A stretch of DNA of 64,000 bases, from positions 3,038,001 to 3,102,000 of the forward strand of contig NZ_CP151633.1 of assembly GCF_038397715.1 (NCBI RefSeq), given 5' to 3'. The notes beneath the pieces were generated by a model that saw only the letters and a list, made by a program, of their open reading frames with translations, was not told the origin of the DNA and made no database searches. This stretch comes from Microbacterium sp. LWO14-1.2 (GTDB taxonomy: Bacteria > Actinomycetota > Actinomycetes > Actinomycetales > Microbacteriaceae). Position 1 is the stretch's first letter. Every line of letters starts with the position of its first letter. The position numbers and the translations under genes are program-made. Of this stretch, positions 40,879-52,109 are shown piece by piece.

Positions 40879-42420
40879 ATGAGCCATGCGATGACCGCGC
40901 GCCGCGGCAGCCGTCTGCGCGCGGCGGCCGCAGGACTCAGCGCGGCGGCGGTCGCCGTGGGCGCCGGCGAACTCGTCGCGGCTGTCGTCGAGCCTGCGGC
41001 GAGTCCGATGGCCGTGATCGGCGGCGGGCTCATCGATCTCGCACCCAGCTGGGCGAAGGATGCCGCGATCGCCCTGTTCGGCACGGGCGACAAGGCGGCC
41101 CTGATCACCGGCATCGCCATCGTGCTCGCCGTGGTGGCCGCCCTCGCCGGCATCCTCGAGGCACGCCGGGCGGCGCTCGGGTCGGTGGTCCTCGGCGCGC
41201 TCGGGGCGCTGGCCCTCGTCGTCGCGATGATCCGGCCGGGTGCCGGGCCGTTCGCATGGCTGCCCGGACTGATCGCGGCCGTCGTCGCCGTGGTGGCGCT
41301 GCGGCTGCTCATGCGCACGGTGCAGCCGATCCCGTATGTCCGCACCGAGCCGGAGGAGCGTCGCCGCTTCCTGCTGTGGACCGCCGGTGTCGCGGCGACC
41401 GGCGTCGCCGCGCTCCTCATCGCGGGCGTCGCTCGCGGCGCGACGCGGTCGATCGAGGCGGTGCGCTCCGCGCTCCGCCTGCCGCAGCCCGCCCGGCCCG
41501 CCGCCCCCGTCGCGGCGGGTGCCGACCTCGGCATCCAGGGTCTCGCCCCGGTCGTCACGCCCAACGCCGAGTTCTACCGCATCGACACCGCCCTGATCGT
41601 GCCCCGTATCGACCCGGCCGACTGGCGGCTGCGCATTCACGGGATGGTGGAGCGCGAGGTCGAGATCGGCTGGGACGAACTGCTCTCACTGCCGATGCAG
41701 GAGTCGCACGTGACCCTGGCGTGCGTGTCGAACCCGGTGGGCGGCGATCTCATCGGGAACGCCCGTTGGCTGGGTCACCCGGTGCGCGAGCTCCTGGCGC
41801 GGGCCGGGGTCGACCCCGATGCTGACATGGTGCTCTCCACGTCGTCCGACGGCTTCACGGCCTCCACGCCGATCGAGGCGCTGACCGACGACCGCGACGC
41901 GCTGCTCGCCGTCGGCATGAACGGCGACCCGCTGCCCCTCGAACACGGCTTCCCGGTGCGGATGGTCGTCCCCGGCCTCTACGGGTACGTGTCGGCGACG
42001 AAGTGGGTGACGGATCTCGAGGTCACGCGGTTCGACCGGGCGACCGCGTACTGGACGACCCGCGGCTGGTCGGACCGCGGGCCGATCAAGCTGCAGTCCC
42101 GCATCGACGTGCCGCGGCGCAGTCAGAGCGTGGAGCCCGGAGACACGGTGATCGCGGGCATGGCCTGGCAGCAGCACGTCGGCGTCGAGGGCGTCGAGGT
42201 GCGCGTCGACGACGGGCCGTGGCAGGCGGCCGAGCTCGCGACCGCCATCTCCGCCGACACCTGGGTGCAGTGGCGTCTGCCGTGGACCGCCGAGGCGGGT
42301 ACGCACACCATCGAGTGCCGCGCGGTGAGCGCCGAGGGCGACACGCAGACCTCCGAGCCGGCGGCACCGGCCCCGGACGGCGCCCAGGGCTGGCACCGCG
42401 TGCAGGTGACCGTCGGCTGA
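40879..42420 (+). CDS. Membrane-anchored sulfite-oxidase-family molybdopterin oxidoreductase
   Basis: A 513-residue protein with an N-terminal membrane part (about four helices in residues 15-190) followed by a molybdopterin domain of the sulfite oxidase family. C282 in LACVSNPVGG is the expected molybdenum ligand; GMVEREVEIGWDELLSLP, FPVRMVVPGLYGYVSATKWVTDLEV and RGWSDRGPIKLQSRIDVP are family signatures; the C-terminal dimerisation (Mo-co_dimer) domain carries GMAWQQHVGVEGVEVRVDDG. The catalytic domain probably faces outside. The physiological substrate and electron acceptor are unknown. Confidence 0.92.
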   Translation: MSHAMTARRGSRLRAAAAGLSAAAVAVGAGELVAAVVEPAASPMAVIGGGLIDLAPSWAKDAAIALFGTGDKAALITGIAIVLAVVAALAGILEARRAALGSVVLGALGALALVVAMIRPGAGPFAWLPGLIAAVVAVVALRLLMRTVQPIPYVRTEPEERRRFLLWTAGVAATGVAALLIAGVARGATRSIEAVRSALRLPQPARPAAPVAAGADLGIQGLAPVVTPNAEFYRIDTALIVPRIDPADWRLRIHGMVEREVEIGWDELLSLPMQESHVTLACVSNPVGGDLIGNARWLGHPVRELLARAGVDPDADMVLSTSSDGFTASTPIEALTDDRDALLAVGMNGDPLPLEHGFPVRMVVPGLYGYVSATKWVTDLEVTRFDRATAYWTTRGWSDRGPIKLQSRIDVPRRSQSVEPGDTVIAGMAWQQHVGVEGVEVRVDDGPWQAAELATAISADTWVQWRLPWTAEAGTHTIECRAVSAEGDTQTSEPAAPAPDGAQGWHRVQVTVG

Positions 42421-42459
42421 GGCCCGCCGCCGCGGCGTAACCGCCCCCGGCATCGCGCC

Positions 42460-42465
42460 TAGAAT
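42460..42465 (+). promoter_or_regulatory. -10 box, leaderless, metG
   Basis: TAGAAT, 6 nt before ATG 42472; probably drives metG-tatD-rsmA-AKR-ispE. Confidence 0.6.
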
Positions 42466-42471
42466 TGCTCC

Positions 42472-44061
42472 ATGCCCGCAGGCGAATCCTTCTACATCAC
42501 GACGCCCATCTACTACCCGTCCGACGTGCCTCACATCGGCCACGGATACACCTCGGTGGCGGTCGACGCGCTCGCGCGTTGGCACCGTCAGGGCGGCGAC
42601 GACACGTGGATGCTGACGGGCACCGACGAGCACGGTCAGAAGATGCTCCGCGCCGCCGCCGCGAACGGCGTCACGCCTCAGGAGTGGGTCGACAAGCTCG
42701 TGGCCGAGGCGTGGTTCCCGCTGCTCGAGACCCTCGACGTCGCGAACGACGACTTCATCCGCACGACGCAGGAGCGCCATGAGGAGCGCGTGAAGAAGTT
42801 CGTGCAGGCGATCTACGACCGCGGCTACATCTACGCGGGCGAGTACGAGGCGCTGTACTGCGTCGGCTGCGAGGAGTTCAAGCCGGAGTCCGAGATCCTC
42901 GACGGCACCGGCCCCTTCGAGGGGCTGAAGGTGTGCGCGATCCACTCGAAGCCGCTGGAGCTGCTGCAGGAGAAGAATTACTTCTTCAAGCTCAGCGAGT
43001 TCCAGGACCGCCTCCTCGAGCTCTACAAGACGCAGCCCGACTTCATCCGTCCCGAGTCCGCGCGCAACGAGGTCGTCTCGTTCGTGCGGCAGGGACTCAA
43101 GGACCTGTCGATCTCGCGGTCGGCGTTCGACTGGGGCATCGAGGTGCCGTGGGACAGCTCGCACGTCATCTACGTGTGGGTCGACGCGCTGCTCAACTAC
43201 GCGACAGCCGTCGGATACGGCGACGACCCCGAGACGTTCGACCGTCGCTGGCCGGCGTATCACGTGGTCGGCAAGGACATCCTCCGCTTCCACGCCGTGA
43301 TCTGGCCGGCCATGCTGATGGCGGCGGGACTCGACGTGCCGAAGGGCGTCTTCGCGCACGGCTGGCTGCTGGTCGGCGGCGAGAAGATGTCGAAGTCGAA
43401 GCTCACCGGTATCGCGCCGACCGAGATCACCGATGTCTTCGGATCCGACGCGTACCGCTTCTACTTCCTCTCGGCGATCGCCTTCGGTCAGGACGGCTCG
43501 TTCTCGTGGGAGGACCTCGCCGCGCGCTACCAGGCGGAGCTCGCGAACGGGTTCGGGAACCTCGCCTCGCGCACGACGGCGATGATCGAGAAGTACTTCG
43601 AGGGCGTCGTGCCGCCGCCGGGGGAGTATCTCGAGGGCGACCTGGTGATCCAGCGTCTCGTCGCGCGCGCGACGACGGATGCGGATGCCGCGATCGAGCA
43701 GTTCCGCATCGACGAGGCGATCCGCGCCATCTGGACCGTCGTCGACGCGCTCAACGGCTACATCACGGCGAACGAGCCGTGGGCACTGGCCAAGCAGGCC
43801 GCCGCGGGGGACGATGCGCAGCGCGAGCGCCTGGGCACCGTGCTCTACACGTGTGCCGAAGGACTCCGCGCGCTCGCCGTGCTGCTGTCGCCCGTGATGC
43901 CGCAGTCGACCGAGAAGCTGTGGATCGCCCTGGGCGCGGCCGAGAGCCTCGGCCGTCTGCAGGACCAGCCGATCCGCGAGGCGGGCGCGTGGGGTGCGCT
44001 GAAGCCCGGCACCAGCGTCAACGGGCTCGCCCCGCTGTTCCCGCGCGTCGAGCAGGCCTGA
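42472..44061 (+). CDS. metG: Methionyl-tRNA synthetase
   Basis: A 529-residue class I synthetase. The HIGH motif is H21-I-G-H24 and KMSKS is K305-S309. The connective domain carries YCVGC and a later CAIH, a possible single zinc knuckle. The anticodon-binding helical domain is complete (TANEPWALAKQ, LLSPVMPQSTEKLW), and there is no C-terminal tRNA-binding extension, as in actinobacterial short forms. It begins a cluster conserved in actinobacteria (metG, tatD, ksgA, ispE). Confidence 0.97.
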   Translation: MPAGESFYITTPIYYPSDVPHIGHGYTSVAVDALARWHRQGGDDTWMLTGTDEHGQKMLRAAAANGVTPQEWVDKLVAEAWFPLLETLDVANDDFIRTTQERHEERVKKFVQAIYDRGYIYAGEYEALYCVGCEEFKPESEILDGTGPFEGLKVCAIHSKPLELLQEKNYFFKLSEFQDRLLELYKTQPDFIRPESARNEVVSFVRQGLKDLSISRSAFDWGIEVPWDSSHVIYVWVDALLNYATAVGYGDDPETFDRRWPAYHVVGKDILRFHAVIWPAMLMAAGLDVPKGVFAHGWLLVGGEKMSKSKLTGIAPTEITDVFGSDAYRFYFLSAIAFGQDGSFSWEDLAARYQAELANGFGNLASRTTAMIEKYFEGVVPPPGEYLEGDLVIQRLVARATTDADAAIEQFRIDEAIRAIWTVVDALNGYITANEPWALAKQAAAGDDAQRERLGTVLYTCAEGLRALAVLLSPVMPQSTEKLWIALGAAESLGRLQDQPIREAGAWGALKPGTSVNGLAPLFPRVEQA

Positions 44062-44073
44062 CGGAGAGCTGCC

Positions 44074-44955
44074 GTGCCGGACACATACGTGCAGCGGCGT
44101 GACGGCGACGGGCGCAGGGATCTGCGGTACCCCGCGGCTCCCGAGCCCCTCGCCGTCGCCGTGTACGACAATCACGCGCATCTCGAGATCCTCGACGGCG
44201 ACGAACCGCTGTCGCTGACCGAGCAGCTCGACCGGGCCGAGGCCGTCGGCATCGCGGGCGTCGTCCAGGCGTCGGGCGACATCGAGTCCTCGCGATGGGC
44301 GGTGGAGGCTGCGGCATCCGATCGCCGCGTGCTCGCGGCTGTGGCCATCCATCCCAACGACGCCCCGACGTACGCCGAGGAGGGGCGACTCGACGAGGCC
44401 ATCGCGGTCGTCGACGAGCTCGCCGCGCACCCGCGCACGCGGGCGATCGGCGAGACCGGGCTCGACTTCTTCCGCACCGAGCCCGAGCGCCGAGACGCGC
44501 AGTTCACCTCGTTCGAGGCGCACATCGCTCTCGCGAAGAAGCACGGCATCGCGATGCAGATCCACGACCGTGACGCGCACGAGGCGGTGCTCGAGACGCT
44601 GACCCGTGTCGGGGCGCCGGAGAAGACGGTGTTCCACTGCTTCTCGGGCGACGACGCGATGGCCAGGGTGTGCGCCGAAGCCGGCTACCACCTGTCGTTC
44701 GCGGGCAATGTGACGTTCAAGAACGCCCAGAATCTGCGGGACGCCCTGAAGGTCACGCCGCTCGACCGCATCCTCGTCGAGACCGACGCGCCGTTCCTCA
44801 CCCCGACCCCGCTGCGCGGGCGTCCGAACGCGCCGTACCTCGTGCCGATCACCGTGCGCTTCATGGCCGCGGAGCTGGGGCTGGACGTCGACGAGCTCTC
44901 CGCACAGCTCGCCGCCAACACCCTGGGCGTCTACGGCTCGTTCGACGACGACTGA
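44074..44955 (+). CDS. tatD: TatD family metal-dependent hydrolase/DNase
   Basis: A 293-residue amidohydrolase-fold protein. The HxH metal motif is in YDNHAHLE (about residue 34), with further ligands in [25 protein letters not shown] and the terminal Asp in [12 protein letters not shown]. TatD proteins act as 3'-5' exonucleases or DNases. The first 25 residues ([11 protein letters not shown]) precede the fold. GTG 44074 has GGAGAG upstream and starts 12 nt after metG, so the two are co-transcribed. Confidence 0.94.
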   Translation: MPDTYVQRRDGDGRRDLRYPAAPEPLAVAVYDNHAHLEILDGDEPLSLTEQLDRAEAVGIAGVVQASGDIESSRWAVEAAASDRRVLAAVAIHPNDAPTYAEEGRLDEAIAVVDELAAHPRTRAIGETGLDFFRTEPERRDAQFTSFEAHIALAKKHGIAMQIHDRDAHEAVLETLTRVGAPEKTVFHCFSGDDAMARVCAEAGYHLSFAGNVTFKNAQNLRDALKVTPLDRILVETDAPFLTPTPLRGRPNAPYLVPITVRFMAAELGLDVDELSAQLAANTLGVYGSFDDD

Positions 44956-44986
44956 GGCGCGCTGCGGGGTGGGGGAGAATGGACCA

Positions 44987-45856
44987 ATGACCGTCACCCT
45001 CCTCGGCGCCACCGAGATCCGTCGCCTCGCGGCCGAGCTCGACGTCACCCCCACGAAGAAGCTCGGCCAGAACTTCGTGGTCGACGCGAACACGGTCCGC
45101 AAGATCGTGCAGGCGGCGCGGGTGGATGCCGAGGAGCGCGTCGTCGAGATCGGCCCGGGGCTCGGCTCTCTCACGCTGGCCATCCTCGAGACGGGAGCAG
45201 CGGTGACGGCCGTCGAGATCGACCATCGTCTCGCGGCCCGGCTGCCGCAGACGGCGGTCGACCACGGCGTGGAGCCGGACCGTCTGACGGTGGTGGATGC
45301 CGACGCCATGCGCGTGACGGAGCTTCCCGGCGAGCCGACGGTGCTGGTCGCGAATCTGCCGTACAACGTGTCGGTACCGGTGCTGCTGCACTTCCTCGAG
45401 ACGTTCCCCTACCTGCAGCGCGGGGTCGTGATGGTGCAGGCCGAGGTGGCAGAGCGTCTCGCAGCGAAGCCGGGGTCGAAGATCTACGGGTCGCCGAGCG
45501 TCAAGGCGGCCTGGTACGGCGAGTGGAGACTCGCCGGCACCGTCTCGCGTCAGGTGTTCTGGCCGGTGCCGAATGTCGACAGCCTGCTCGTCGGGTTCGA
45601 CCGCTCCGAGGGCGAGCGCGGTTCGGAGGAGGAGCGCCGACGCACCTTCCAGATCGTGGATGCCGCGTTCAACCAGCGCCGCAAGATGCTTCGTCAGGCC
45701 CTGTCCGGCGTGTTCGGCAGCTCGACCGCCGCCTCCGATGCCCTCGTCGCGGCGGGCGTGGCGCCGACCGCACGCGGCGAGGACCTCACGGTCGACGACT
45801 ACCAGCGTGTTGCGCAGCAGGTCGTCGAGCTCGGCGCGCCGGCCGCCACGGACTAA
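44987..45856 (+). CDS. rsmA: 16S rRNA (adenine(1518)-N(6)/adenine(1519)-N(6))-dimethyltransferase
   Basis: A 289-residue KsgA-type enzyme that dimethylates two adenosines near the 3' end of 16S r[13 protein letters not shown], motif [24 protein letters not shown] (catalytic motif IV) and the C-terminal RRKMLRQAL are all present. ATG 44987 is chosen; GGGGAG lies 9 nt upstream and GAGAAT could alternatively act as a leaderless -10 box. In mycobacteria rpfB sits between tatD and ksgA; no such gene is present here (31-bp gap). Confidence 0.96.
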   Translation: MTVTLLGATEIRRLAAELDVTPTKKLGQNFVVDANTVRKIVQAARVDAEERVVEIGPGLGSLTLAILETGAAVTAVEIDHRLAARLPQTAVDHGVEPDRLTVVDADAMRVTELPGEPTVLVANLPYNVSVPVLLHFLETFPYLQRGVVMVQAEVAERLAAKPGSKIYGSPSVKAAWYGEWRLAGTVSRQVFWPVPNVDSLLVGFDRSEGERGSEEERRRTFQIVDAAFNQRRKMLRQALSGVFGSSTAASDALVAAGVAPTARGEDLTVDDYQRVAQQVVELGAPAATD

Positions 45857-45859
45857 TCT
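45854..45859 (+). promoter_or_regulatory. -10 box, leaderless, aldo/keto reductase in rsmA-ispE cluster
   Basis: TAATCT ends 6 nt before GTG 45866 and overlaps the rsmA stop, so this gene may have its own promoter. Confidence 0.45.
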
Positions 45860-45865
45860 GGCACC

Positions 45866-46933
<1,068 letters not shown>

Positions 46934-46943
46934 CGGCCCCGTC

Positions 46944-47876
46944 ATGACGTTCGCCGCCCCCGTCGAGTCCGTGCACGTGCGTGCACCGGGCAAGATCAAC
47001 GTCTACCTCGGCGTGGGCGGCCGTCATGACGACGGATACCACGCGCTGGCGACGGTGTTCCAGGCGGTCTCGCTCTACGAGGACGTCATCGCCCGGCACG
47101 CCGACGACTTCTCGCTGACGGTGTCCGGGGTCGACGACCCGGACACCGTGCCGCTGGACGACCGCAACCTCGCGATGCGCGCGGCCAAGCTGCTCGCCGC
47201 GGCGGCCGACTACCACGGCGGCGTCGCGCTCGAGATCCGCAAGAGCGTGCCGGTCGCGGGAGGTATGGGCGGGGGATCGGCGGATGCGGCGGCGGCCCTC
47301 GTCGCGTGCGACGCCCTCTGGGGCACCGGCTTCTCGACGGCCCGGCTGCACGAGCTCGCGGCTCGACTGGGCGCTGACGTGCCGTTCGCGCTGCACGGCG
47401 GCACCGCAGTGGGCACCGGCCGCGGCGACCAGCTGAACCCCGCTCTCGCGCGCGGCCGCTTCGACTGGGTGCTCGTGCCGAGCGACGAGGGGCTCTCGAC
47501 GCCGCTGGTCTACGCGCGGCTCGATGCGCTGCGCGAAGACGAGGGCGCCCTGGCCGACGACCCGCCGCTGTCCCTCGACGTGCCCATCCCGGTGCTGCAG
47601 GCGCTCCGGTCGGGCGATCCGGAACTGCTCTCCGAGAGCATCTACAACGACCTGCAGGAGGCCGCCCTGCACGAGCGGCCGGAACTGGAGACGACGATCC
47701 TCCGCGGCATCCATGCGGGCGCGCTGCAGGGCATCGTGTCGGGCTCAGGGCCGACCGTCGCGCTGCTCTGCGCGAGTGCGGATGCCGCGCGGGCAGTGCA
47801 GGCGTCGCTCGACGATCGCGGGATCGACGCGCTGCACGTGCACGGTCCGGTCGCCGGCGCGCGGATCGTCGCCTGA
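46944..47876 (+). CDS. ispE: 4-diphosphocytidyl-2-C-methyl-D-erythritol kinase
   Basis: A 310-residue GHMP kinase of the MEP isoprenoid pathway that phosphorylates CDP-methylerythritol. VRAPGKINVYLGVGGRHDDGYH at the N-terminus, the ATP-binding PVAGGMGGGSADAAAAL near residue 107, GADVPFALHGGTAVGTGRG and the GSGPTVALL C-terminal glycine motif are present. It begins 10 nt after the aldo/keto reductase. Its presence indicates that the organism makes isoprenoids by the MEP route. Confidence 0.97.
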   Translation: MTFAAPVESVHVRAPGKINVYLGVGGRHDDGYHALATVFQAVSLYEDVIARHADDFSLTVSGVDDPDTVPLDDRNLAMRAAKLLAAAADYHGGVALEIRKSVPVAGGMGGGSADAAAALVACDALWGTGFSTARLHELAARLGADVPFALHGGTAVGTGRGDQLNPALARGRFDWVLVPSDEGLSTPLVYARLDALREDEGALADDPPLSLDVPIPVLQALRSGDPELLSESIYNDLQEAALHERPELETTILRGIHAGALQGIVSGSGPTVALLCASADAARAVQASLDDRGIDALHVHGPVAGARIVA

Positions 47877-47963
47877 CGGCTGGCACCGTCGACGCTCGCG
47901 GAGGGGAGCCCACGGCGTCATCGAAGTGCGTTCACGCTCGCGCGGATACATAATGGTGTGACG

Positions 47964-47979
47964 ATGTGACCGTGCACAT
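47964..47979. promoter_or_regulatory. LacI-type operator upstream of the LacI gene
   Basis: ATGTGACCGTGCACAT differs by one base from the reverse complement of the operator at 49066-49081; it lies 15 bp before the GTG at 47995 and suggests autoregulation. Confidence 0.65.
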
Positions 47980-47994
47980 GCGAGGAGGCCTGCG

Positions 47995-49008
47995 GTGTCG
48001 ACTGCCTCCGAGCGTGCCAGGATGCCGAGCATCCGCGATGTCGCACGTCTCGCCGGGGTCTCGCATCAGACCGTCTCGCGTGTGCTCAACGATCACCCCA
48101 GCATCCGCCCGGAGACCAAGGCCAAGGTGCTCGATGCGATCTCGGTGCTCGACTACCGGCCGAATCTCGCCGCTCGCGCGCTCGTCACGAGCAAGTCGAA
48201 CATGCTCGGCATCCTGTCGGCTACCGTGGGGGAGTTCGGTCCCACCTCGTCGATCGTGGGCATCGAGGATGCCGCGCGCGAGGAGGGGTACTCGGTCTCG
48301 ACGCTGAACCTGTCCGCGACCTCGCCCGAGGCGATCGGCAGCGCCCTGCGCCAGCTCGCGCGCGAGCAGGTCGACGGGATCGTCGTGCTCGCGCCGCAGG
48401 TCAGGGTCTTCCACGTGCTGAGAGCCATGGCGAGCGATACGCCCTTCGTCTCGCTGCAGACCGCCTCGGGATCCGACGGCGTGAGCCTGTCGGCCGACCA
48501 GGTCGCCGGCGCCCGCACCGCCACCGAGCATCTCATCGCGCTCGGGCACAGCGACATCATTCACCTGGCGGGGCCGCAGGACTGGATCGAGGCGGAGTCG
48601 CGCATGCGCGGATACCTCGAGGCGCTCCGCGAGGCGGACCTGCCGACCTTCCCGCCCATCCGCGGCGATTGGACAGCCGACTTCGGCTACTTCGCGGGGC
48701 AGGAGCTGGCGCGCCGGCGTGACTTCACGGCGATCTTCGTGGCCAACGACCAGATGGCCATCGGGCTCATGCACGGGTTCCGGGATGCCGGCATCCGCGT
48801 GCCCGAGGACGTGAGCGTCGTGGGGTTCGATGACATTCCCGTCTCGGCACATGTCGCGCCGACGCTGACCACCGTGCACCAGGACTTCCCCGAGCTCGGG
48901 CGCCGTGCGGTGCGGCTGCTGCTGGCGCAGATCCGCGGGGAGGATCCGCCCGTGTTCGGGTCGCTGCAGACGACGCTGCGGACCCGGGAATCGGCCGCAG
49001 CTCGATAA
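47995..49008 (+). CDS. LacI family transcriptional regulator of the monosaccharide importer
   Basis: A 337-residue LacI regulator. The HTH (VARLAGVSHQTVSRVLN, about residues 16-32), hinge (YRPNLAARALVTSKSNMLGIL) and sugar-binding domain (FVANDQMAIGLMHGFRDAG, VVGFDDIPVSAHVAPTLTTV) are complete. GAGGAGG precedes GTG 47995. Matching palindromes sit in front of this gene and the importer operon (47964, 49066), so it probably controls both. The inducing sugar is unknown. Confidence 0.94.
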   Translation: MSTASERARMPSIRDVARLAGVSHQTVSRVLNDHPSIRPETKAKVLDAISVLDYRPNLAARALVTSKSNMLGILSATVGEFGPTSSIVGIEDAAREEGYSVSTLNLSATSPEAIGSALRQLAREQVDGIVVLAPQVRVFHVLRAMASDTPFVSLQTASGSDGVSLSADQVAGARTATEHLIALGHSDIIHLAGPQDWIEAESRMRGYLEALREADLPTFPPIRGDWTADFGYFAGQELARRRDFTAIFVANDQMAIGLMHGFRDAGIRVPEDVSVVGFDDIPVSAHVAPTLTTVHQDFPELGRRAVRLLLAQIRGEDPPVFGSLQTTLRTRESAAAR

Positions 49009-49030
49009 GCGAACAATTCGCGTCGCGGTC

Positions 49031-49081
49031 TTGACACCGACTCAGCGAGCGTAGACTATGTACCAATGTGAACGGTCACAT
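49031..49081 (+). promoter_or_regulatory. Promoter and LacI-type operator of the monosaccharide importer
   Basis: TTGACA (49031-49036) with a -10 candidate TAGACT (49052-49057, 15-bp spacer) is followed by the palindrome ATGTGAACGGTCACAT (49066-49081), overlapping the predicted transcription start. Confidence 0.7.
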
Positions 49082-49112
49082 CGACAGTGACCGCACGTAG
49101 CGAGGAAGATCC

Positions 49113-50681
49113 GTGAGCACCACAGCAACGTTGCCGGTCGTGTCTGGCCCCATCCTGGAGATGCGCAGCATCACCAAGGAGTTCCCGGGAGTCAAGGCGC
49201 TGTCTGACGTCTCCATCACCGTCCGCGCCGGAGAGATCCACGCGATCTGCGGCGAGAACGGCGCAGGGAAGTCCACCCTCATGAAGGTGCTCTCGGGCGT
49301 GTACCCGTACGGCTCCTACGACGGCGACATCCTGCTGTACGGCGAGGAGCAGCGCTTCCGCGACATCGCGGCCAGCGAGCAGGCGGGCATCGCGATCATC
49401 CACCAGGAACTCGCGCTGATCCCCGAGCTCTCCGTCACGGAGAACATCTTCCTCGGCAACGAGATCCGTCGCTTCGGCCGCATCGACTGGCAGGCGCAGA
49501 AGCAGCGCGCGATCGAACTGCTCGCCCGCGTCGGCCTGAAGGAGGACCCCGACGTCGCGATCAAGACCCTCGGCGTCGGCAAGCAGCAGCTCATCGAGAT
49601 CGCGAAGGCGCTCAACAAGGACGTCAAGCTGCTGATCCTCGACGAGCCGACCGCCGCTCTCAACGAGAACGACTCGCAGCATCTGCTCGACCTGATCCTC
49701 GGGCTCAAGGCCAAGGGCATCGCCTCGATCATCATCAGCCACAAGCTCAACGAGATCGAGCAGATCGCCGACGAGATCACGATCATCCGCGACGGCCGCA
49801 CCGTCGAGACGCTCGACATCTCGCGCGGCGAGATCAACGAGGACCGCATCATCCGCGGGATGGTGGGCCGCTCGCTCGAGAGCCGGTACCCCGACCGCAC
49901 GCCCGAGATCGGCGAGGTCTTCTTCGAGGTCAAGGACTGGTGGGTGCAGCACCCGTCGGTCGCTGAGCGCATGGTCGTCAAGGGATCGAGCATCGACGTG
50001 CGCCGCGGTGAGGTCGTGGGCATCGCCGGCCTCATGGGCGCCGGTCGTACCGAGTTCATGATGAGCCTGTTCGGCCGCTCCTACGGCAACTTCCAGTCCG
50101 GGACGATCATCAAAGACGGCCAGGAGGTCGTGATCCCCGATGTCGCGTCCGCGATCAAGCACGGGCTCGCCTATGTCAGTGAAGACCGCAAGGTGCTCGG
50201 GCTCAACCTGCTCGACACGATCAAGCGCTCTGTCGTCGCCGCCAAGCTGTCGAAGATCGCCCACCGCGGCGTGGTGAACGAGCGGGAGGAGTTCTCGGTC
50301 GCCGAGCGCTACCGCAAGGCGCTGCGCATCAAGACGCCGTCGGTGGAGGAGGGCGTCGGCAAGCTGTCCGGCGGCAACCAGCAGAAGGTCGTGCTGGCGA
50401 AGTGGATGTTCACCGACCCCGACCTGCTGATCCTCGACGAGCCGACCCGCGGCATCGACGTCGGAGCCAAGTACGAGATCTACGCGATCATCAACGAGCT
50501 GGCCTCCCAGGGCAAGGGCGTCATCGTGATCTCGTCCGAACTGCCCGAGCTCCTCGGTATCTCCGACCGCATCTACACCGTCTTCGAAGGTCGGGTCACC
50601 GACTGCATCCCGGCCGACCAGGCAACACCCGAGGCCCTCATGCGCAGCATGACCTCCGCGACTCAGAAAGCATCCGCATGA
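49113..50681 (+). CDS. Sugar ABC importer ATPase, two domains (XylG/GguA/MmsA type)
   Basis: A 522-residue CUT2-type ATPase with two nucleotide-binding domains. Walker [10 protein letters not shown] is near residue 47, signatures LGVGKQQ and LSGGNQQKV, Walker [12 protein letters not shown] and [12 protein letters not shown]. The first signature and the second Walker A (GLMGAGRTE) are degenerate, which is normal for this family. It imports monosaccharides such as xylose, arabinose or galactose; closest in type to GguA/MmsA. AGGAAG precedes GTG 49113. Confidence 0.93.
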   Translation: MSTTATLPVVSGPILEMRSITKEFPGVKALSDVSITVRAGEIHAICGENGAGKSTLMKVLSGVYPYGSYDGDILLYGEEQRFRDIAASEQAGIAIIHQELALIPELSVTENIFLGNEIRRFGRIDWQAQKQRAIELLARVGLKEDPDVAIKTLGVGKQQLIEIAKALNKDVKLLILDEPTAALNENDSQHLLDLILGLKAKGIASIIISHKLNEIEQIADEITIIRDGRTVETLDISRGEINEDRIIRGMVGRSLESRYPDRTPEIGEVFFEVKDWWVQHPSVAERMVVKGSSIDVRRGEVVGIAGLMGAGRTEFMMSLFGRSYGNFQSGTIIKDGQEVVIPDVASAIKHGLAYVSEDRKVLGLNLLDTIKRSVVAAKLSKIAHRGVVNEREEFSVAERYRKALRIKTPSVEEGVGKLSGGNQQKVVLAKWMFTDPDLLILDEPTRGIDVGAKYEIYAIINELASQGKGVIVISSELPELLGISDRIYTVFEGRVTDCIPADQATPEALMRSMTSATQKASA

Positions 50682-52051
50682 CCACCGAATCCACCCCCGC
50701 GAAGAGCGGATTCCACTTCAAGGACATCACCAAGATGTTCGGAGGCGGCCAGTCCACGCTCCGCCAGTTCGGCATCCTGGGAAGTCTCGTCGTCATCCTC
50801 GTCGTCTTCCAGGTGCTCACCTGGATTCTCAAGGGGCAGGGCCTGACGCTGTCGTCGGGCAACCTGATCAACGTCGTCAACCAGTACTCCTACATCCTGA
50901 TCCTCGCGATCGGCATGGTGATGGTCATCATCATGGGCCACATCGACCTGTCGGTCGGGTCGGTCGCCGCCTTCACCGGCATCGTGGTCGCGAAGGCCAT
51001 GGCCGACTGGCAGCTGCCCTGGCCGCTGGCGGTGCTGCTCGGCCTCGGCGTGGGCGTGCTCGTCGGCGCATGGCAGGGGTTCTGGGTGGCGTACGTCGGG
51101 GTGCCGGCGTTCATCGTGACGCTCGCGGGCATGCTGTTCTTCCGCGGCGCCAACCAGTGGGTCGGCGACTCGCAGTCGGTGCCCGTCCCCGACGGGTTCC
51201 GGGTGATCGGCGCCGGCTACCTGCCCGAGCTGCCGTTCATCCCCGTCCCGTTCAACGTGCTCACGATGGTCCTGGCGCTCATCGGGGTCGCCGTCATCGT
51301 CTTCTCCGAGATCCGCCTGCGCCGCGCGCAGCGCAAGATGGGGTCCGAGATGGCGCCGACCTGGGTGAGCATCACCAAGGTCGTGCTGATCTCGGCGGTC
51401 ATCCTCATCGCGGGCTGGCTGTTCGCGACCGGCCGTGAGGGCACGAGCTTCCCGGTCTCGGGTGTGATCCTGCTCGCCCTCGTCATCCTCTACTCGTTCC
51501 TCACGAACAACACGGTCTTCGGCCGTCACATCTACGCGGTCGGCGGCAACCGCCAGGCCGCTCGCCTCTCGGGCGTGAAGGACCGCTGGGTCGACTTCTT
51601 CGTGATGATGAACATGTCCGTGCTCGCGTCGCTGGCCGGCATGATCTACGTCTCCCGCGCCACCGCCTCGGGCCCGCAGGACGGCAACGGGTGGGAGCTC
51701 GACGCGATCGCCTCGGTCTTCATCGGTGGCGCCGCGGTCTCCGGAGGTATCGGCACCGTGATCGGGTCGATCATCGGTGGTCTCGTGATGGCCTTCCTCA
51801 ACAACGGACTCGCGCTGCTCGGCGCCGGTGCCGACGTGGTCTCGATGATCAAGGGCCTCGTGCTCCTGTTCGCCGTCGGTGTCGACGTCTGGAACAAGCA
51901 GCAGGGCCGCCCCTCCATCATCGGGTTCCTCACTCGCCGTTCCGCCCGCAGACAGGATCCGGCGACCGACACGTTCGATCCCTCGAAGACGAACTACCCC
52001 ACGAACCAGAAGTACGAAGCCCCCGCCGTCGACGAGACGCGCGGAAAGTAA
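50678..52051 (+). CDS. Sugar ABC importer permease (XylH/GguB/MmsB type)
   Basis: A 457-residue CUT2 permease with about ten helices. [42 protein letters not shown] segments and [18 protein letters not shown] are family hallmarks. It is larger than RbsC-type permeases (about 320), matching the long GguB/XylH class. A polar C-tail of about 50 residues follows the last helix. An ATGA overlap couples it to the ATPase. Confidence 0.93.
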   Translation: MTTESTPAKSGFHFKDITKMFGGGQSTLRQFGILGSLVVILVVFQVLTWILKGQGLTLSSGNLINVVNQYSYILILAIGMVMVIIMGHIDLSVGSVAAFTGIVVAKAMADWQLPWPLAVLLGLGVGVLVGAWQGFWVAYVGVPAFIVTLAGMLFFRGANQWVGDSQSVPVPDGFRVIGAGYLPELPFIPVPFNVLTMVLALIGVAVIVFSEIRLRRAQRKMGSEMAPTWVSITKVVLISAVILIAGWLFATGREGTSFPVSGVILLALVILYSFLTNNTVFGRHIYAVGGNRQAARLSGVKDRWVDFFVMMNMSVLASLAGMIYVSRATASGPQDGNGWELDAIASVFIGGAAVSGGIGTVIGSIIGGLVMAFLNNGLALLGAGADVVSMIKGLVLLFAVGVDVWNKQQGRPSIIGFLTRRSARRQDPATDTFDPSKTNYPTNQKYEAPAVDETRGK

Positions 52052-52109
52052 GGGTCGACTCGCGTTCGCACGCGTGACGAGACCTTCACACACCAGAGAA
52101 AGAGATCAC

